Source: Acidobacteriota bacterium (GTDB lineage: Bacteria; Acidobacteriota; UBA890; WLXD01). Taken from it: DNA of 64,000 nucleotides. Position numbers and translations under genes: made by a program. Under the pieces are notes generated by a model that was not told the DNA's origin, did no database searches, and worked only from the letters and a program-made list of their open reading frames with translations. The DNA is taken from NCBI GenBank assembly GCA_012103255.1, contig WLXD01000005.1, positions 319,314 to 383,313 of the forward strand, given 5' to 3'. Shown here one piece after another: positions 1 to 9,913 of the stretch (positions within the stretch are counted from its first letter, which is position 1; each line of letters begins with the position of its first letter).

Positions 1-60
1 ACGCCCGAGTTGTTTCTCGACGATGTACTTGCCGATACTTTCGGGAATGTTTGCGCTCAT
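1..60 (-). CDS. Serine/threonine protein kinase, N-terminal fragment (runs off the window)
   Basis: The minus strand opens with ATG at 60 and reads 20 codons to the window edge: a short leader, then IGKYIVEKQLGR. This I-G-K-Y-x-(I/V)-E-x-x-L-G-R pattern is the usual first strand and start of the glycine-rich loop of bacterial Hanks-type kinases. The gene diverges from the FHA/kinase genes at 250-2471, which supports a signalling role. Only the first beta-strand is visible, so catalytic residues cannot be checked. The call rests on a short motif plus context. Confidence 0.6.
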   Translation of the reverse strand, partial: MSANIPESIGKYIVEKQLGR

Positions 61-249
61 GACGTGGTGGATCCGGAAGCTGGCGCGATTCGACAGGGCG
101 TCGTGCGCGAGCATCTTAGCGGCTCCTGTTCACGGCCGCGAGACAGGCGAGTTATTCACCGCACGAGGACATCGGCGGATTTCGAGTTGGTGCTACTATC
201 CAGGGCGATTCAGCCCCGACCGGCACCGCTACCTACGATCGAGAGCACT
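61..249. promoter_or_regulatory. Divergent intergenic region between kinase fragment and FHA gene
   Basis: This 189-bp spacer must hold promoters for both flanking genes. On the plus strand TGCTACTAT at 191-199 resembles an extended -10 element and would give an approximately 45-nt leader for the FHA gene starting at 250. No matching -35 box is evident. I see no other structure here. Confidence 0.35.
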
Positions 250-1083
250 ATGAAGATCTGTCCCCAGTGCAAGGCGGACAACGACGCAGGCTACCGGTAC
301 TGCCGGGACTGCGGCCACGCTCTTGCTGACGTCCCCGTGAACCCCTCGGACAGTGGGATGGAACTCGGCGCCGAACCGTCAGGTGTGGATACCCGCCAGA
401 CCCTCGCCTATCGTCGTGAAGGGACGCCCCTGAAGGCGTGGTTGCATCGGATTACTTCCGCAAAGGAACGTGAGGAGCCCTACGAGCTCAAGGCGACCAT
501 GACCAAGGTGGGCCGCGAGACGGGTGATCTTCTGCTACCCGCCGACGTCTTCCTGTCCAGCCCCCACGCGAAATTCTATTTCGACAAGAGTCTGCTCTGG
601 GTCGAGGACATGGGGTCGGCCAACGGTAGTTTCGTTCGGATCGGTGACCGGACACCACTCGCCTTCGGCGACACGGTGGTCGTGGGACACCAGGCGCTCC
701 GGCTCGACGATCCGGACGAGGTGCTTGAGAGCGCGTCGACCGGGACCACCGACGGAGAGTTGCAAACCGCTGCGTATGGGCGCCCTGCAGCTGACTATGT
801 GGCGTGCCTCTCAGCGCTGCTCGCCGATGGGACGGTGGGCAGTCGCTATCTACTCGACTCTCGCGACTGGGTCCTCGGTCGCGAGCGAGGCGACATCGTG
901 TTCGCCCGCGACGACTACGTCTCGAACGACCACGCCGTGATTCGCTACGTCGCTGGTCGCCACGAGGTGGAAGATCTTGGCTCCGAAAACGGCACGTTCA
1001 TGCGAGTGGACGCCCCGCGCGCACTGCGCGAAGGTGACGCCGTGATGCTGGGACGTCAGGTGTTCGTCGTCAGGTTCGAGTAG
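250..1083 (+). CDS. Zinc-ribbon protein with two FHA domains
   Basis: The 277-aa product starts at ATG 250, because the open frame upstream has no domain and position 250 begins directly with a zinc ribbon (C4, C7, C18, C21). Two forkhead-associated domains follow. The first is around residues 80-155 with the GRE-TGD, SPHAKF and MGSANGSFV core motifs. The second is around 195-277 with LGRERGD, SNDHAVI and LGSENGTF. FHA domains bind phosphothreonine peptides, so this is probably a cytoplasmic reader of the neighbouring kinases. There is no membrane segment or signal peptide. The linker between ribbon and FHA1 contains several threonines that could be kinase targets; that is inference. The next gene, a kinase, carries a ribbon with identical cysteine positions. 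Confidence 0.88.
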   Translation: MKICPQCKADNDAGYRYCRDCGHALADVPVNPSDSGMELGAEPSGVDTRQTLAYRREGTPLKAWLHRITSAKEREEPYELKATMTKVGRETGDLLLPADVFLSSPHAKFYFDKSLLWVEDMGSANGSFVRIGDRTPLAFGDTVVVGHQALRLDDPDEVLESASTGTTDGELQTAAYGRPAADYVACLSALLADGTVGSRYLLDSRDWVLGRERGDIVFARDDYVSNDHAVIRYVAGRHEVEDLGSENGTFMRVDAPRALREGDAVMLGRQVFVVRFE

Positions 1084-1140
1084 GCCGATGGGCGCCGGAC
1101 GCGCGGTGACGAACTCCCTTATTCACGGGTCGACTAGACG

Positions 1141-2109
1141 ATGAGAGACTGCGTCGACTGCGGCGGCAGCTTGCCGAGCCAAAGCAACTTTTGCCCCCAC
1201 TGCGGGCTCCGCGCGGCGAAGGCTGGGCTCCCGGTACCTGGAGATCTGGTCGGCCGCTACCGCGTGATCCGTCGGATCGGCCAGGGTGGGATGGCCACGG
1301 TGTTCCAGGGTGTCGACGAGGAGCTGGGGCGGCAGGTCGCGCTCAAGGTATTGACCGCCGAGACCTTCGAGGAGGACGAGGCGCGCGCAAGGTTCCGGCG
1401 GGAAGCGCAGATCACGAGCAACTTCGATCACCCGAACGCAGTGACTGTCTACGACTATCTGGTCACGGGCGGCGGCTACCCATGCCTGGTCCTCGAACTC
1501 GTGCTCGGCGTGCCGTTGCGCGCCGCGCTCCAAGCGGGTCCGTTCGCGGCGGCAAGAGCAGAAGCAATCGCCAACCAGGTCCTGGATGTTCTCGTCGAGG
1601 CCGAATCGCTCGGGTTGGTGCACCGGGACATCACCTCAAGCAACATTCTGCTCGTTGGTGCCCCCGAGCGGGAGCGCGTCAAGTTGCTCGACTTTGGGAT
1701 CGCCAAACCGGTGGGTCCGGCAAAGGCGGGCCCATTGACGTTTGTAGGCCAGGTCGTCGGGTCGCCCACCTACATGTCGCCGGAACAGTGTCGAGGAGAA
1801 GATCTCGACTCGCGCAGTGATCTCTACAGCCTCGGCATCGTCCTCTACGAAGCGCTTGCCGGCACGGTTCCCTTCGTCGGAGACAGTCACGTCGAGATCC
1901 TCCGGCAGCAGATTCACGACCCCCCGCCGGTCCTGCCACCTCATGTCCCGCGACGGTTAGCCGATGTCGTCTATCGTGCGCTGGCGAAAGACCCTAACGA
2001 TCGTTACGCGGAGGCGTCTTCGTTCCAGGCCGCGCTAGCCGCCGGTGACCAGATCGAGTTGACCACGGCACGGGCGTGTCAGTTGGAGCCTCAAGCCGGG
2101 GGGGCATGA
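1141..2109 (+). CDS. Zinc-ribbon serine/threonine protein kinase (Hanks type)
   Basis: The 322-aa cytoplasmic kinase begins with a zinc ribbon (C4, C7, C18, C21) and a protein kinase domain from about residue 40. Visible motifs are the glycine loop IGQGGMATVF, the ATP lysine in VALKVL (K69), the catalytic loop HRDITSSN, DFG, and SPEQ in place of APE. The catalytic-loop lysine of HRDxKPxN is replaced by Thr, similar to the HRDxSPxN variants common in myxobacterial kinases, so activity is likely but not certain. There is no C-terminal membrane anchor or sensor domain, unlike PknB. The stop overlaps the start of the next FHA gene (ATGA at 2106), which implies translational coupling of kinase and phosphothreonine reader. 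Confidence 0.92.
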   Translation: MRDCVDCGGSLPSQSNFCPHCGLRAAKAGLPVPGDLVGRYRVIRRIGQGGMATVFQGVDEELGRQVALKVLTAETFEEDEARARFRREAQITSNFDHPNAVTVYDYLVTGGGYPCLVLELVLGVPLRAALQAGPFAAARAEAIANQVLDVLVEAESLGLVHRDITSSNILLVGAPERERVKLLDFGIAKPVGPAKAGPLTFVGQVVGSPTYMSPEQCRGEDLDSRSDLYSLGIVLYEALAGTVPFVGDSHVEILRQQIHDPPPVLPPHVPRRLADVVYRALAKDPNDRYAEASSFQAALAAGDQIELTTARACQLEPQAGGA

Positions 2110-2471
2110 TCACCCTGTCCGGTTCGACCGTCCTTGGGCGGGGAGAGAACGTCGGGGCGCTTGTCACCGGGCGAGGCTCCGAACTGGTTTCCGCCAACCA
2201 CGCCGAATTGACTGTCAGGCAGGACGGGGTCGTTGTGCGCGATCTGGGAAGTACCAACGGGACCTACGTCAACGGCGTTCGAATAGACGAGTCCGATCTG
2301 AAGGGCGGCGACGTCCTGCGGCTTGCGGTCCGAGGGCCAGAGTTTGTGGTGCACGTACCCGTCGAAGTCGGCCAGGCGCGGCCTAGTCCCCACCCCACCG
2401 GACGCCATGGCCGCGCCATGCCTATGAGGGCATCGCGCTTCCGCCGCTGGCTCGGGTTGTCCACGCGCTAA
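2106..2471 (+). CDS. Single-FHA-domain protein
   Basis: The 121-aa product starts at ATG 2106, which overlaps the kinase stop by four bases. Residues 1-80 form one FHA domain with the LGRGENVGA strand, the SANHAEL turn and the LGSTNGTYVNG signature. A basic Pro/Arg-rich tail of about 35 residues follows (RHGRAMPMRASRFRRWLG). FHA domains bind phosphothreonine, and coupling to the upstream kinase suggests it recognises that kinase or its substrates. The basic tail could bind membrane or nucleic acid; that is a guess. Confidence 0.85.
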   Translation: MITLSGSTVLGRGENVGALVTGRGSELVSANHAELTVRQDGVVVRDLGSTNGTYVNGVRIDESDLKGGDVLRLAVRGPEFVVHVPVEVGQARPSPHPTGRHGRAMPMRASRFRRWLGLSTR

Positions 2472-2563
2472 GGGCATCGGTGCCTGAAACCATGCGTCGG
2501 GCCTGCTGTCAGGTGTTAGTTTTGCAGTCGACCGTGACGAGAACACCGGACCAAGGAAGCACA

Positions 2564-4012
2564 ATGCGACGGATTGCACTCGGGACTCTTTGTCTGACTT
2601 TTATCGCGCTGGTTGCGCCCTCGGCCAACGCTCAAACGGAAGAGGTCTCGAACGCCGCCTTGCGGTTCAACTTCTCGCCGCCCGGAGCTCGCAGCCTCGC
2701 GATGGGAGGAGCCTTCATAGCCCTCGCTGACGACGCGACAGCATCCTTTGCCAACCCCGCTGGATTGACCAAGCTGTTGGAACGCGAGATATCCGTGGAA
2801 GCTCGATACTGGAACGTCGAGCACCAGTTCACCGATCGCGGGCGGCTAAACGGAGTTCCTACCGGCCGAGGAATCGACACCTACGACGAAATCGTCGGTA
2901 CGTCGGTGACCAAGAACGACCCTGTCGCCTCGGGTGACTTTGGTCGACCCGTCACACTCGCGATGCCCTACGCTTCGATAGTTCTCCCGTTTGATGGCGT
3001 TGTGCTGTCCGCCTACTATCACCAACCCCTGCAGCTCGAATATCGATTCGGAGCACAGGGTGGTTTGTATGACCAGGTGGGCAGTAGCTCCGATCCGGGA
3101 AGGGTATTTCCGTACGGGGTTGTTGGTAACTACGACATCCGGGCTGCCGGCGTTGGAGCTGCGTTCCGGCTCGGCGACAGCGTGAGCCTTGGTGTGAGTG
3201 CCGCCATGAACTTCTTCGCGGCAGATGTGGCGACCGTGTATTTCGACCGCCCGTTTTCCGATCCTACCTTGCCGATCCCTCCGGGGGATTCCGAGGCATC
3301 TGTGAGCGTGGATGACAGCGACAGTTCTGTCTCTTTCAACCTCGGGTTGACCTGGGACATCTCGGAATCTTTCGCTGTCGGTGCCGTGTACCATCACGGC
3401 GCATCATTCGACTACGCAACCACGTATAGCGTCCGACGGCAGGTCGCCGGAGAGCCGCGACTGGACGTGGCGGTTTCGACGCCTTCTCGGTTCAACGTTC
3501 CACACGTCTACGGAATCGGGCTCGCGTATTTGCCCAGCGCAAACTGGCGTATCTCTGTCGACTATCAGCGGATTCAATATTCTCGACTGTCTGATGACTT
3601 CTCGTCCGTCTACGCGACCGATCTGGGCGACGCCCGACCGAATATTCCGGACGTCGACGAGATTGACCTCTTCAACCCGTCCTCCTTCAATGCCGAAGAT
3701 TTCGCGGCGGTCGATGGGGATCAGGTTCACGTGGGCATCGAGTACGGCTTTTTCAATCTTAGCCAACCGTTCTTTCTTCGCGGTGGTTTCTAGACCGAAT
3801 CCGATCCGCGAATCCGTTACGTGGGGCCCGCTGAGCGACCCGGCCAGACCGTTTACCGTGACTTCTACTGGAATCGCGACTTCGACACGGGAACGCGATA
3901 TCACTTCACGGGTGGGTTCGGCGTCCCGTTCAGCAATTTCCAGGTTGACTTCGGGTTCGATTACACCGAATTCCAGTCGGTCGCGTCTCTGTCGGCGGTC
4001 TACCGTTTCTAG
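2564..4012 (+). pseudogene. FadL/OmpP1-like outer membrane transport protein interrupted by an in-frame TAG
   Basis: ATG 2564 follows a good GGAAG ribosome site and encodes a Sec signal peptide ending near ANAQT. The mature N-terminus carries the PGARSLAMGGAF and ADDATASFANPAGL patterns typical of the OmpP1/FadL/TodX family, beta-barrels that import hydrophobic molecules. After 409 residues a TAG at 3791-3793 stops translation. The same frame then continues open for 72 codons with barrel-like sequence and ends in a C-terminal phenylalanine (SAVYRF), the usual outer-membrane insertion signal. The intact protein would be about 482 aa. TAG is one base away from TGG (Trp) or TAC/TAT (Tyr), both common in barrel strands. 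This may be a recent nonsense mutation, a sequence error or readthrough. It ends tail-to-tail, overlapping the next gene's stop. Confidence 0.85.
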
Positions 4013-5226
4013 CCCTGGCCGGCCAAGCGGCTGAACATTTCGACGAATGCCGGAGCGAAGTGCGCCGACGCGGGCCGAGCCTCCGGGAGAGTCTCGATCG
4101 CCTGTCGAATCGTGCGCCCGGCTTCTTCATGCCCGTTCTGTAGTTCGCCTAGTCGCTGCGCATAGAACTGGGCCGCCGCGCGTAGGACGAACAACTGCCA
4201 GCGCAGTTCGTCATTGCCAGTCGGCGATACCTGGTCCGTCGCGTCCAGCACGCCTGCTAGGTCTCCGCGCGAAAAGAAGGCGGTCTTCGCGAGCTCGATT
4301 CGAAGCTGGAGGTCTGGGTTCGGATCCGGTCCGGCCTCAGCCAATGGCGTTGGCAGCGCTGCTGCTGTTTCCGATGACGTCTCAGGCTCGGCGGGCGGAG
4401 AGGCCGGCGTCCTTCGCTCTGGCTGCGCAGGCGTGAGCTCGAGAGCCGAGCCCGCCACATCGTTCGACTCCGCGGCCGCGGTTGGGTCGGCCATCTCGGT
4501 GGGAGACGACAGCGCGACATCCGACGCTGGCGCCACGTTTTCCGACGGCACGTCGTCGGCATCTTCCGGAGCAGGTGGCGGTGTTGTGGACGCCTGCCGG
4601 ACCTGGCCTAGGAGTTCGGAGTACCGCGTGCTGAGTGAGTCCGCTTCCGCTACCAGTCCATCGATACCGTCCATGTTCAATGGGCTGCCCTCGGCGTATT
4701 GTTCGAGTTGGCCCTCCAGGGCGGCGGACTCCTGGTCGAGGCTGACCAGGACGCGCTCGAAACCCGCCCAGACCGGTGCCACGTTCACGTGCGACGCGAG
4801 CGTGCCGATCTGGTCGCGGCTCGGCTGGGCCAGCGTTTCGCGCGCTGCAGATACGATCTCGTCGCGACAAATTCGTCTAGCACCGACGAGTCGTCCACCG
4901 AGGTCGCCGGCCCTGCCGAGCATCGCGTTGTAGCCATCCGCGCGAGTCAGTGTGCGAAGCGTCGCGCGGCAATCACCCGTCTCTCTGTGAGCGATGGCGA
5001 GCATGACGTACGGCGTGTAGTCGACGAGCATGGCGCCGCCGCGGCGGAGGCGGCCTCCTGGCTCCGGCCGTGCGGCGATCACTTCGTCGAGTGCCCCGAT
5101 GGCCTCTTCGTAGTTTCCGTCCTCAAACAACTCCTGCGCGGAAACGTACTGGCGGCTCACATCCTGACCGGACGCAAGTAGTGGGGCGACGGCGATGAGC
5201 ATGGACGCGAGAATATGAGACGACAC
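4009..5226 (-). CDS. Exported protein of unknown function, TPR-like N-terminus
   Basis: The 405-aa product starts at GTG 5226, preceded by GGGAG at suitable spacing. A signal peptide (to about residue 20, ASGQD) is followed by a helical segment resembling one tetratricopeptide unit (SAQELFEDGNYEEAIGALDEV). A low-complexity Pro/Ala/Glu-rich linker covers about residues 225-310, and a second helical region resembling TPRs lies near the C-terminus (AKTAFFSRGDLAGVLDAT). No catalytic motif is evident. It is probably periplasmic, where TPR proteins usually act as protein-interaction scaffolds. Its stop overlaps that of the FadL-like gene on the other strand. I do not recognise the family. Confidence 0.75.
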   Translation of the reverse strand: MSSHILASMLIAVAPLLASGQDVSRQYVSAQELFEDGNYEEAIGALDEVIAARPEPGGRLRRGGAMLVDYTPYVMLAIAHRETGDCRATLRTLTRADGYNAMLGRAGDLGGRLVGARRICRDEIVSAARETLAQPSRDQIGTLASHVNVAPVWAGFERVLVSLDQESAALEGQLEQYAEGSPLNMDGIDGLVAEADSLSTRYSELLGQVRQASTTPPPAPEDADDVPSENVAPASDVALSSPTEMADPTAAAESNDVAGSALELTPAQPERRTPASPPAEPETSSETAAALPTPLAEAGPDPNPDLQLRIELAKTAFFSRGDLAGVLDATDQVSPTGNDELRWQLFVLRAAAQFYAQRLGELQNGHEEAGRTIRQAIETLPEARPASAHFAPAFVEMFSRLAGQG

Positions 5227-5253
5227 GCTGTTCTCCCGAAGTTGAGAACCGGC

Positions 5254-5259
5254 ATTCTA
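5254..5259 (-). promoter_or_regulatory. Candidate -10 element for the exported TPR-like gene
   Basis: On the minus strand TAGAAT lies 27 bases upstream of the GTG start at 5226 and matches five of six consensus -10 positions. No clear -35 box is present. Confidence 0.35.
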
Positions 5260-5407
5260 CGGCGTGGCTGGCTACGGCGCTATGGCACGAGGGCAGAGCG
5301 AGCGTCCGGGCGAATCTCGGCCGCATGTGCGTCCCTACGCGTCGCGCCATTTCCCAGGAACCCGCGCTGCCAAGTCCGGCGCGGGCCGCAAGGTAAGATG
5401 AGTGGCA

Positions 5408-5491
5408 GTCGGGGTGGCGAAACTGGCAGACGCGGCAGGCTTAAAACCTGCTGGCCGACAGGCCGTCCGGGTTCGAGTCCCGGCCCCGGCA
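5408..5491 (+). tRNA. tRNA-Leu (UAA anticodon)
   Basis: An 84-nt class II tRNA. The acceptor stem GTCGGGG pairs with CCCCGGC (one G-U), followed by discriminator A. The anticodon arm is GCAGG-CTTAAAA-CCTGC with anticodon TAA. A long variable arm (GGCC-GACA-GGCC) and a standard T arm (CCGGG-TTCGAGT-CCCGG) are present. CCA is not encoded. A possible -10 (TAAGAT) sits at 5394-5399. Confidence 0.96.
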
Positions 5492-5554
5492 TTGCGGTTC
5501 AGATTTTGCGCGGGACAACCGGAACCCGGGCCTGGATGGCCGAACTCGAGGACG

Positions 5555-5995
5555 CTACTCGATGCCCTCGATCACCGCGCCATGTTCCATGATGAACACC
5601 TGAGCTCCATGCTCGCCGGTCTTCTGGAAGACGCCTTCGGCGACCATGTAGTGCTCCTCGGAGGCGACTTCACGCAGGTCGATGATGCCGTCTTCGACCT
5701 TGACGTTGAGACGGTTGCCGGAGCCATCGTCCAGCTGTGCCCAGCAGCCCATGCCGCTGCAGAGGGCTACCACGGTTCCTTCAATCTGAACCACGGTGCC
5801 GTCGAATTGCTCCATCTCGTCGAGAAGGTCGGCGATCGGCGTGGTCTCAGCAAGAGACACGCCGCCGAGAAGCACGTCCCCGCTCTCGATTGCGGCCTGC
5901 CGGCGGGTCTGGCTCGTCTGAGCCCCCGCGGAAACAGTGAGGGCCAGGCAAAGCGCCAACGCAGCAAGAGTTTTGTTCTGCGAGGAAAGTAGCAT
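5555..5995 (-). CDS. Exported DUF4920-family protein
   Basis: The 146-aa product starts at ATG 5995, directly after a strong AAGGAG site; longer in-frame extensions upstream lack a signal peptide. Residues 1-24 form a Sec signal peptide ending AGAQT. The mature part holds the DUF4920 core: DGTVVQIEGTVVALC followed by the GMGCWAQLDDGSG block, with a Cys-x4-Cys-Trp pair like the family's CxxxGCW motif. The fold is probably OB-like and periplasmic, and the function is unknown. The paired cysteines could bind metal or form a disulfide. It diverges from metH. Confidence 0.82.
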   Translation of the reverse strand: MLLSSQNKTLAALALCLALTVSAGAQTSQTRRQAAIESGDVLLGGVSLAETTPIADLLDEMEQFDGTVVQIEGTVVALCSGMGCWAQLDDGSGNRLNVKVEDGIIDLREVASEEHYMVAEGVFQKTGEHGAQVFIMEHGAVIEGIE

Positions 5996-6128
5996 CGGAG
6001 TCTCCTTCGGGCCGTTGTTTCCTGTTCGGGACATATTACGACTCTTGCGTCGGTTTTGTTCTCTGTCCACGGGCTTCCACGACCTTTGTCGCCTGAGTGC
6101 ATGGGGAGACTCAGCAGGAAGCCCCCCC

Positions 6129-6137
6129 TTGCTAGAC
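6129..6137 (+). promoter_or_regulatory. Extended -10 promoter element for metH
   Basis: TGCTAGACT (TG-n-TAGACT) is an extended -10 match. The predicted start of transcription near 6144 leaves about 50 nt of leader, too short for a typical cobalamin riboswitch. The same motif recurs upstream of four other genes in this window. Confidence 0.5.
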
Positions 6138-6195
6138 TGTTCGAGAATTTCCGGGTCCGGAACTCTCCGGATCCACGACCCCTCGAACAAATCAG

Positions 6196-9100
6196 TTGGA
6201 CGCCGTGCACCCTCTACTCGAATTGATGAAGAGACGGATTGTCGTGCTCGACGGCGCGATGGGCACCATGATCCAGACCTACGGATTGGACGAGTCCGGG
6301 TTCAGGGGGAAACGCTTCGCAGATTGGGGTCACGAATTGCGTGGCGCGAGCGACGTGTTGTGCCTTACGCAACCTGACGTGATTCGCCAGATCCACGCCA
6401 GCTTCATCGATGCCGGCGCGGATGTTATCGAGACCAACACGTTCAACGCCCAGGCAATTTCTCTGTCGGACTATGGGCTCGAGGATCTGACTCACGAGAT
6501 CAATGTCGCGGGCGCGCGCCTGGTGCGCGATGCCATCGATGCCGCCGGCGATGGGAAGCAACGTTTCATCGCCGGCTCGCTCGGCCCGACCAACGCTACA
6601 GCGTCGATTTCCCCAGACGTGAATCGTCCCGGCTACCGCGCACACTCATTCGAGGACTTCCGCGCTGCCTACTACGAGCAAGCGCGAGGCCTTCTCGATG
6701 GCGGCGTTGATGTGTTGATGGTGGAGACGATCTTCGACACACTCAATTCCAAGGCCGCTCTGTTCGCTATCGAGCAGTTGTTCGATGAACGCGGCGAACG
6801 CGTGCCCCTCATCATCTCGGTGACGATCACGGACGCCTCCGGTCGCACGTTGTCCGGGCAAACCGTCGAAGCTTTCTGGAACTCGGTTCGCCACGCTCGC
6901 CCCGACATTGTGGGCGTGAACTGTGCACTCGGCGCTGATCTCATGCGTCCATACGTCGAGGAACTCGCGGGAATCGCCGACTGTTCCATCTCCTGCTATC
7001 CGAACGCTGGTTTGCCCAACGAGTTCGGCGGCTACGATCAATCGCCCGAGGAGATGGCTGAGATCCTCGGCGAGTTTGCGAGCGCGGGCTTGCTCAACAT
7101 GGTTGGAGGCTGTTGCGGTACAACTCCGAAGCATCTGGCCGCAATCGTCGAGCGCGTAGCTGATGAGCCGGTGCATATTCCGGCCGAACCTCCCCCCTAC
7201 TCCCGCTACTCCGGGCTCGAACCGCTGACCATCTTCCCTGACACCACGTTCACGGTCGTTGGCGAGCGAACGAACGTCACGGGTTCTGCACGATTCCGCC
7301 GCCTGGTGAAGTCGGGCGACTACGAGACCGCTCTCGAGGTGGCTCGGCAGCAGGTCGACAACGGGGCCAACATCCTCGATGTCAACATGGATGAGGGGCT
7401 GCTCGACGTCCCTGCCGTCATGACGGAGTTCTTGAACTTGATCGCGGCCGAACCGGACATCGCCCGGGTGCCGATCATGATCGACTCCTCGGACTTCGAA
7501 GTGCTCGAGGCGGGCCTGCGATGCGTCCAAGGAAAGGCGGTCGTCAACTCGATCTCCCTGAAGGACGGTGAAGAGGAGTTTCGGCGCCGCGGACAGCTCG
7601 TGCAGCGCTATGGGGCGGCCGTCGTGGTCATGGCATTCGACGAAACGGGTCAGGCCACGGGAATCGATGATCGAGTGGAGATTCTCACGCGCGCGGCGCG
7701 GATCCTGATCGATGAGATTTGCTTCACTGAAGAAGACCTGATTTTCGACCCTAACGTTTTGACCGTCGCTACGGGTATCGAGGAACACGATTCGTATGCG
7801 CTGAACTTCATCGAGGCGACGCGGCGACTGAAGGGTCTGTTCCCCGCCGCGCGGGTGTCCGGCGGAATCTCGAATCTGAGTTTCTCGTTTCGCGGCAACG
7901 AGCCCGTCCGCCGCGCGATGAACAGCGCCTTCCTCTACCACGCCATCCAGGCGGGCCTGGACATGGGGATCGTGAATGCCGGCCAGCTTGATGTCTACGA
8001 CGAGATCGCTCCGGACCTCCTAGAAGCCATCGAAGATGTGATCTTCTGCCGGCGTCCGGGTGCGACGGATCGATTGACGTCGCTGGCGGGCGAGCACGGC
8101 GAAGAGGAAATCGAAGAGACCGCCGAAGCAGAGTGGCGTCAGGGCTCGGTTCAAGACCGCATTAGCCATGCCCTGGTGGCCGGTATCGCTGACTTCATCG
8201 AAGATGACGCCGAGGAGGCTCGGCAGGAGTGCGGGACTCCGCTGGCGGTCATCGAAGGGCCGCTCATGGACGGCATGAACGTTGTCGGCGAGTTGTTTGG
8301 CGAGGGCAAGATGTTCTTGCCACAGGTGGTCAAGAGCGCACGGGTCATGAAGAGGGCCGTTGCCTACCTCGAACCCTTCATGGAGGACGAAGGCACCGGT
8401 GAGCGAACGTCCGCTGGGAAAGTTGTTCTGGCGACCGTTAAGGGCGATGTCCACGATATCGGCAAGAACATCGTCGGCGTCGTTCTGGCCTGTAACAACT
8501 ACGAGATCGTCGATCTTGGAGTGATGGTCTCCGCCGAGACGATCCTCGAAGCAGTCCGTGCCGAGCGCGCCGATATGGTGGGACTGTCAGGACTCATCAC
8601 GCCCTCACTGGACGAGATGGTGCACGTTGCCGGCGAGTTGGAGCGCAACGAATACGAGCTGCCCCTACTCATTGGCGGTGCTACCACTTCGGCGAAGCAC
8701 ACAGCCGTGAAGATCGGCCCCAAATACGGGTCCGCGACGGTGCATGTAAAAGACGCCTCGCGCGCCGTGTCAGTGGTCGGACGACTTCGGGGAAGCGATT
8801 CAGATGGGTTCGTCGCTGCGAATCAAACGGAACAGGATCGTCTGCGCCAAGCGTTTGCGGACGCGAGCACTGCCCGCTATGTAACGCTGGAGGAGAGTCG
8901 CTCGGCGAACGGACGGCCGGAAATCGCAGTATCTGAGATCGCAGTGCCCGAGCATCTTGAGCCGGTCATCGAATCGGATATTCCGCTGTCCGAGGTCACT
9001 CCATACATCGACTGGACGCCGTTCTTTCACGCCTGGGAGTTGCGTGGTGCCTATCCGGCAATTCTGAATCGCGACGACGTGGGGGCCGCGGCGCGCGAGC

Positions 9101-9840
9101 TGCATGCAAACGCCGAGAAGATGCTCGGGGAGATCGTGGAGCAAGGATCGCTAGGAGCATCGTCGATCTTTCGTTTCTTCAACGCGTCTGCCGTTGGTGA
9201 AGACATCAACCTGCTTGATGAAACGGGCGACGTAGTTGGTTCGCTCTTCGGGCTGAGGCAGCAGCGGCAACGAAAGAATGGCAGCTACATGGCATTGGGC
9301 GACGTTGTTGCGTCCGCGGGCGGTCCGAATGACTACCTCGGGATGTTCGCAGTGACGGCCGGGATTGGCATCGATGACCTCGTCGCGCGGTACGAGGCCG
9401 CGCACGACGACTACAACGCCATCATGGTGAAGGCCCTGGCAGATCGACTTGCCGAGGCGCTGGCGGAGAAAACCCACGCCGACGCACGGGCCTTCTGCGG
9501 GATTCAGGAAGACCTGTCGATGGATGACCTGATCGCCGAGAACTATCGCGGGATCCGGCCTGCCCCCGGATATCCAGCGCAGCCGGATCACTCCGAGAAG
9601 TTGACGATGTGGAAGATGCTCGATGTTGAGGCGAGTGTCGGTATCAGCCTCACGGAGTCGTGCGCAATGAGTCCTGCCGCTTCGGTGTCCGGCCTGTACC
9701 TGAACCATCCCGAGGCTCGGTACTTCTCGGTCGGCAAGATCGGTGCCGACCAGGTCGAGGACTATGCCCGACGCAAAGGCGTCGAGGTCACCGAGGCAGA
9801 GCGCTGGCTCCGAGCCAACCTCGCCTACGATCCTGACTGA
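6196..9840 (+). CDS. metH: Cobalamin-dependent methionine synthase
   Basis: The 1214-aa enzyme transfers a methyl group from 5-methyltetrahydrofolate to homocysteine via methylcobalamin. All four modules are present. The homocysteine domain covers residues 1-330, with zinc cysteines in VNCALG and GGCCGTTP. The pterin domain lies near 350-610 ([10 protein letters not shown]). The cobalamin cap and B12-binding domain lie near 655-880, with the lower-ligand motif DVHDIGKNI. The C-terminal reactivation domain has the SAM motif RPAPGY. Length is normal for full MetH. The start is uncertain: TTG 6196, GTG 6205 or ATG 6226 are all in frame and none has a clear ribosome site; I keep 6196. The gene is monocistronic or loosely linked to thrS 73 bp downstream. 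Confidence 0.96.
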   Translation: MDAVHPLLELMKRRIVVLDGAMGTMIQTYGLDESGFRGKRFADWGHELRGASDVLCLTQPDVIRQIHASFIDAGADVIETNTFNAQAISLSDYGLEDLTHEINVAGARLVRDAIDAAGDGKQRFIAGSLGPTNATASISPDVNRPGYRAHSFEDFRAAYYEQARGLLDGGVDVLMVETIFDTLNSKAALFAIEQLFDERGERVPLIISVTITDASGRTLSGQTVEAFWNSVRHARPDIVGVNCALGADLMRPYVEELAGIADCSISCYPNAGLPNEFGGYDQSPEEMAEILGEFASAGLLNMVGGCCGTTPKHLAAIVERVADEPVHIPAEPPPYSRYSGLEPLTIFPDTTFTVVGERTNVTGSARFRRLVKSGDYETALEVARQQVDNGANILDVNMDEGLLDVPAVMTEFLNLIAAEPDIARVPIMIDSSDFEVLEAGLRCVQGKAVVNSISLKDGEEEFRRRGQLVQRYGAAVVVMAFDETGQATGIDDRVEILTRAARILIDEICFTEEDLIFDPNVLTVATGIEEHDSYALNFIEATRRLKGLFPAARVSGGISNLSFSFRGNEPVRRAMNSAFLYHAIQAGLDMGIVNAGQLDVYDEIAPDLLEAIEDVIFCRRPGATDRLTSLAGEHGEEEIEETAEAEWRQGSVQDRISHALVAGIADFIEDDAEEARQECGTPLAVIEGPLMDGMNVVGELFGEGKMFLPQVVKSARVMKRAVAYLEPFMEDEGTGERTSAGKVVLATVKGDVHDIGKNIVGVVLACNNYEIVDLGVMVSAETILEAVRAERADMVGLSGLITPSLDEMVHVAGELERNEYELPLLIGGATTSAKHTAVKIGPKYGSATVHVKDASRAVSVVGRLRGSDSDGFVAANQTEQDRLRQAFADASTARYVTLEESRSANGRPEIAVSEIAVPEHLEPVIESDIPLSEVTPYIDWTPFFHAWELRGAYPAILNRDDVGAAARELHANAEKMLGEIVEQGSLGASSIFRFFNASAVGEDINLLDETGDVVGSLFGLRQQRQRKNGSYMALGDVVASAGGPNDYLGMFAVTAGIGIDDLVARYEAAHDDYNAIMVKALADRLAEALAEKTHADARAFCGIQEDLSMDDLIAENYRGIRPAPGYPAQPDHSEKLTMWKMLDVEASVGISLTESCAMSPAASVSGLYLNHPEARYFSVGKIGADQVEDYARRKGVEVTEAERWLRANLAYDPD

Positions 9841-9913
9841 GGAAACGTACGCGCAGCGCCGCAGTTCCTGGCATCCTTGATCAATATTCCGCCAACTCGA
9901 ACGAGAGTCCGTC

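Noticed and set aside
6138..6195. Possible cobalamin or SAM riboswitch before metH
   Set aside because: The predicted leader is only about 50 nt and no B12-box or SAM-riboswitch-like pairing was seen.
6646..7941. 431-codon open frame on the minus strand
   Set aside because: It lies antisense to metH, whose domains are unambiguous; GC-rich codon bias opens the opposite frame. No domain is recognisable in it.
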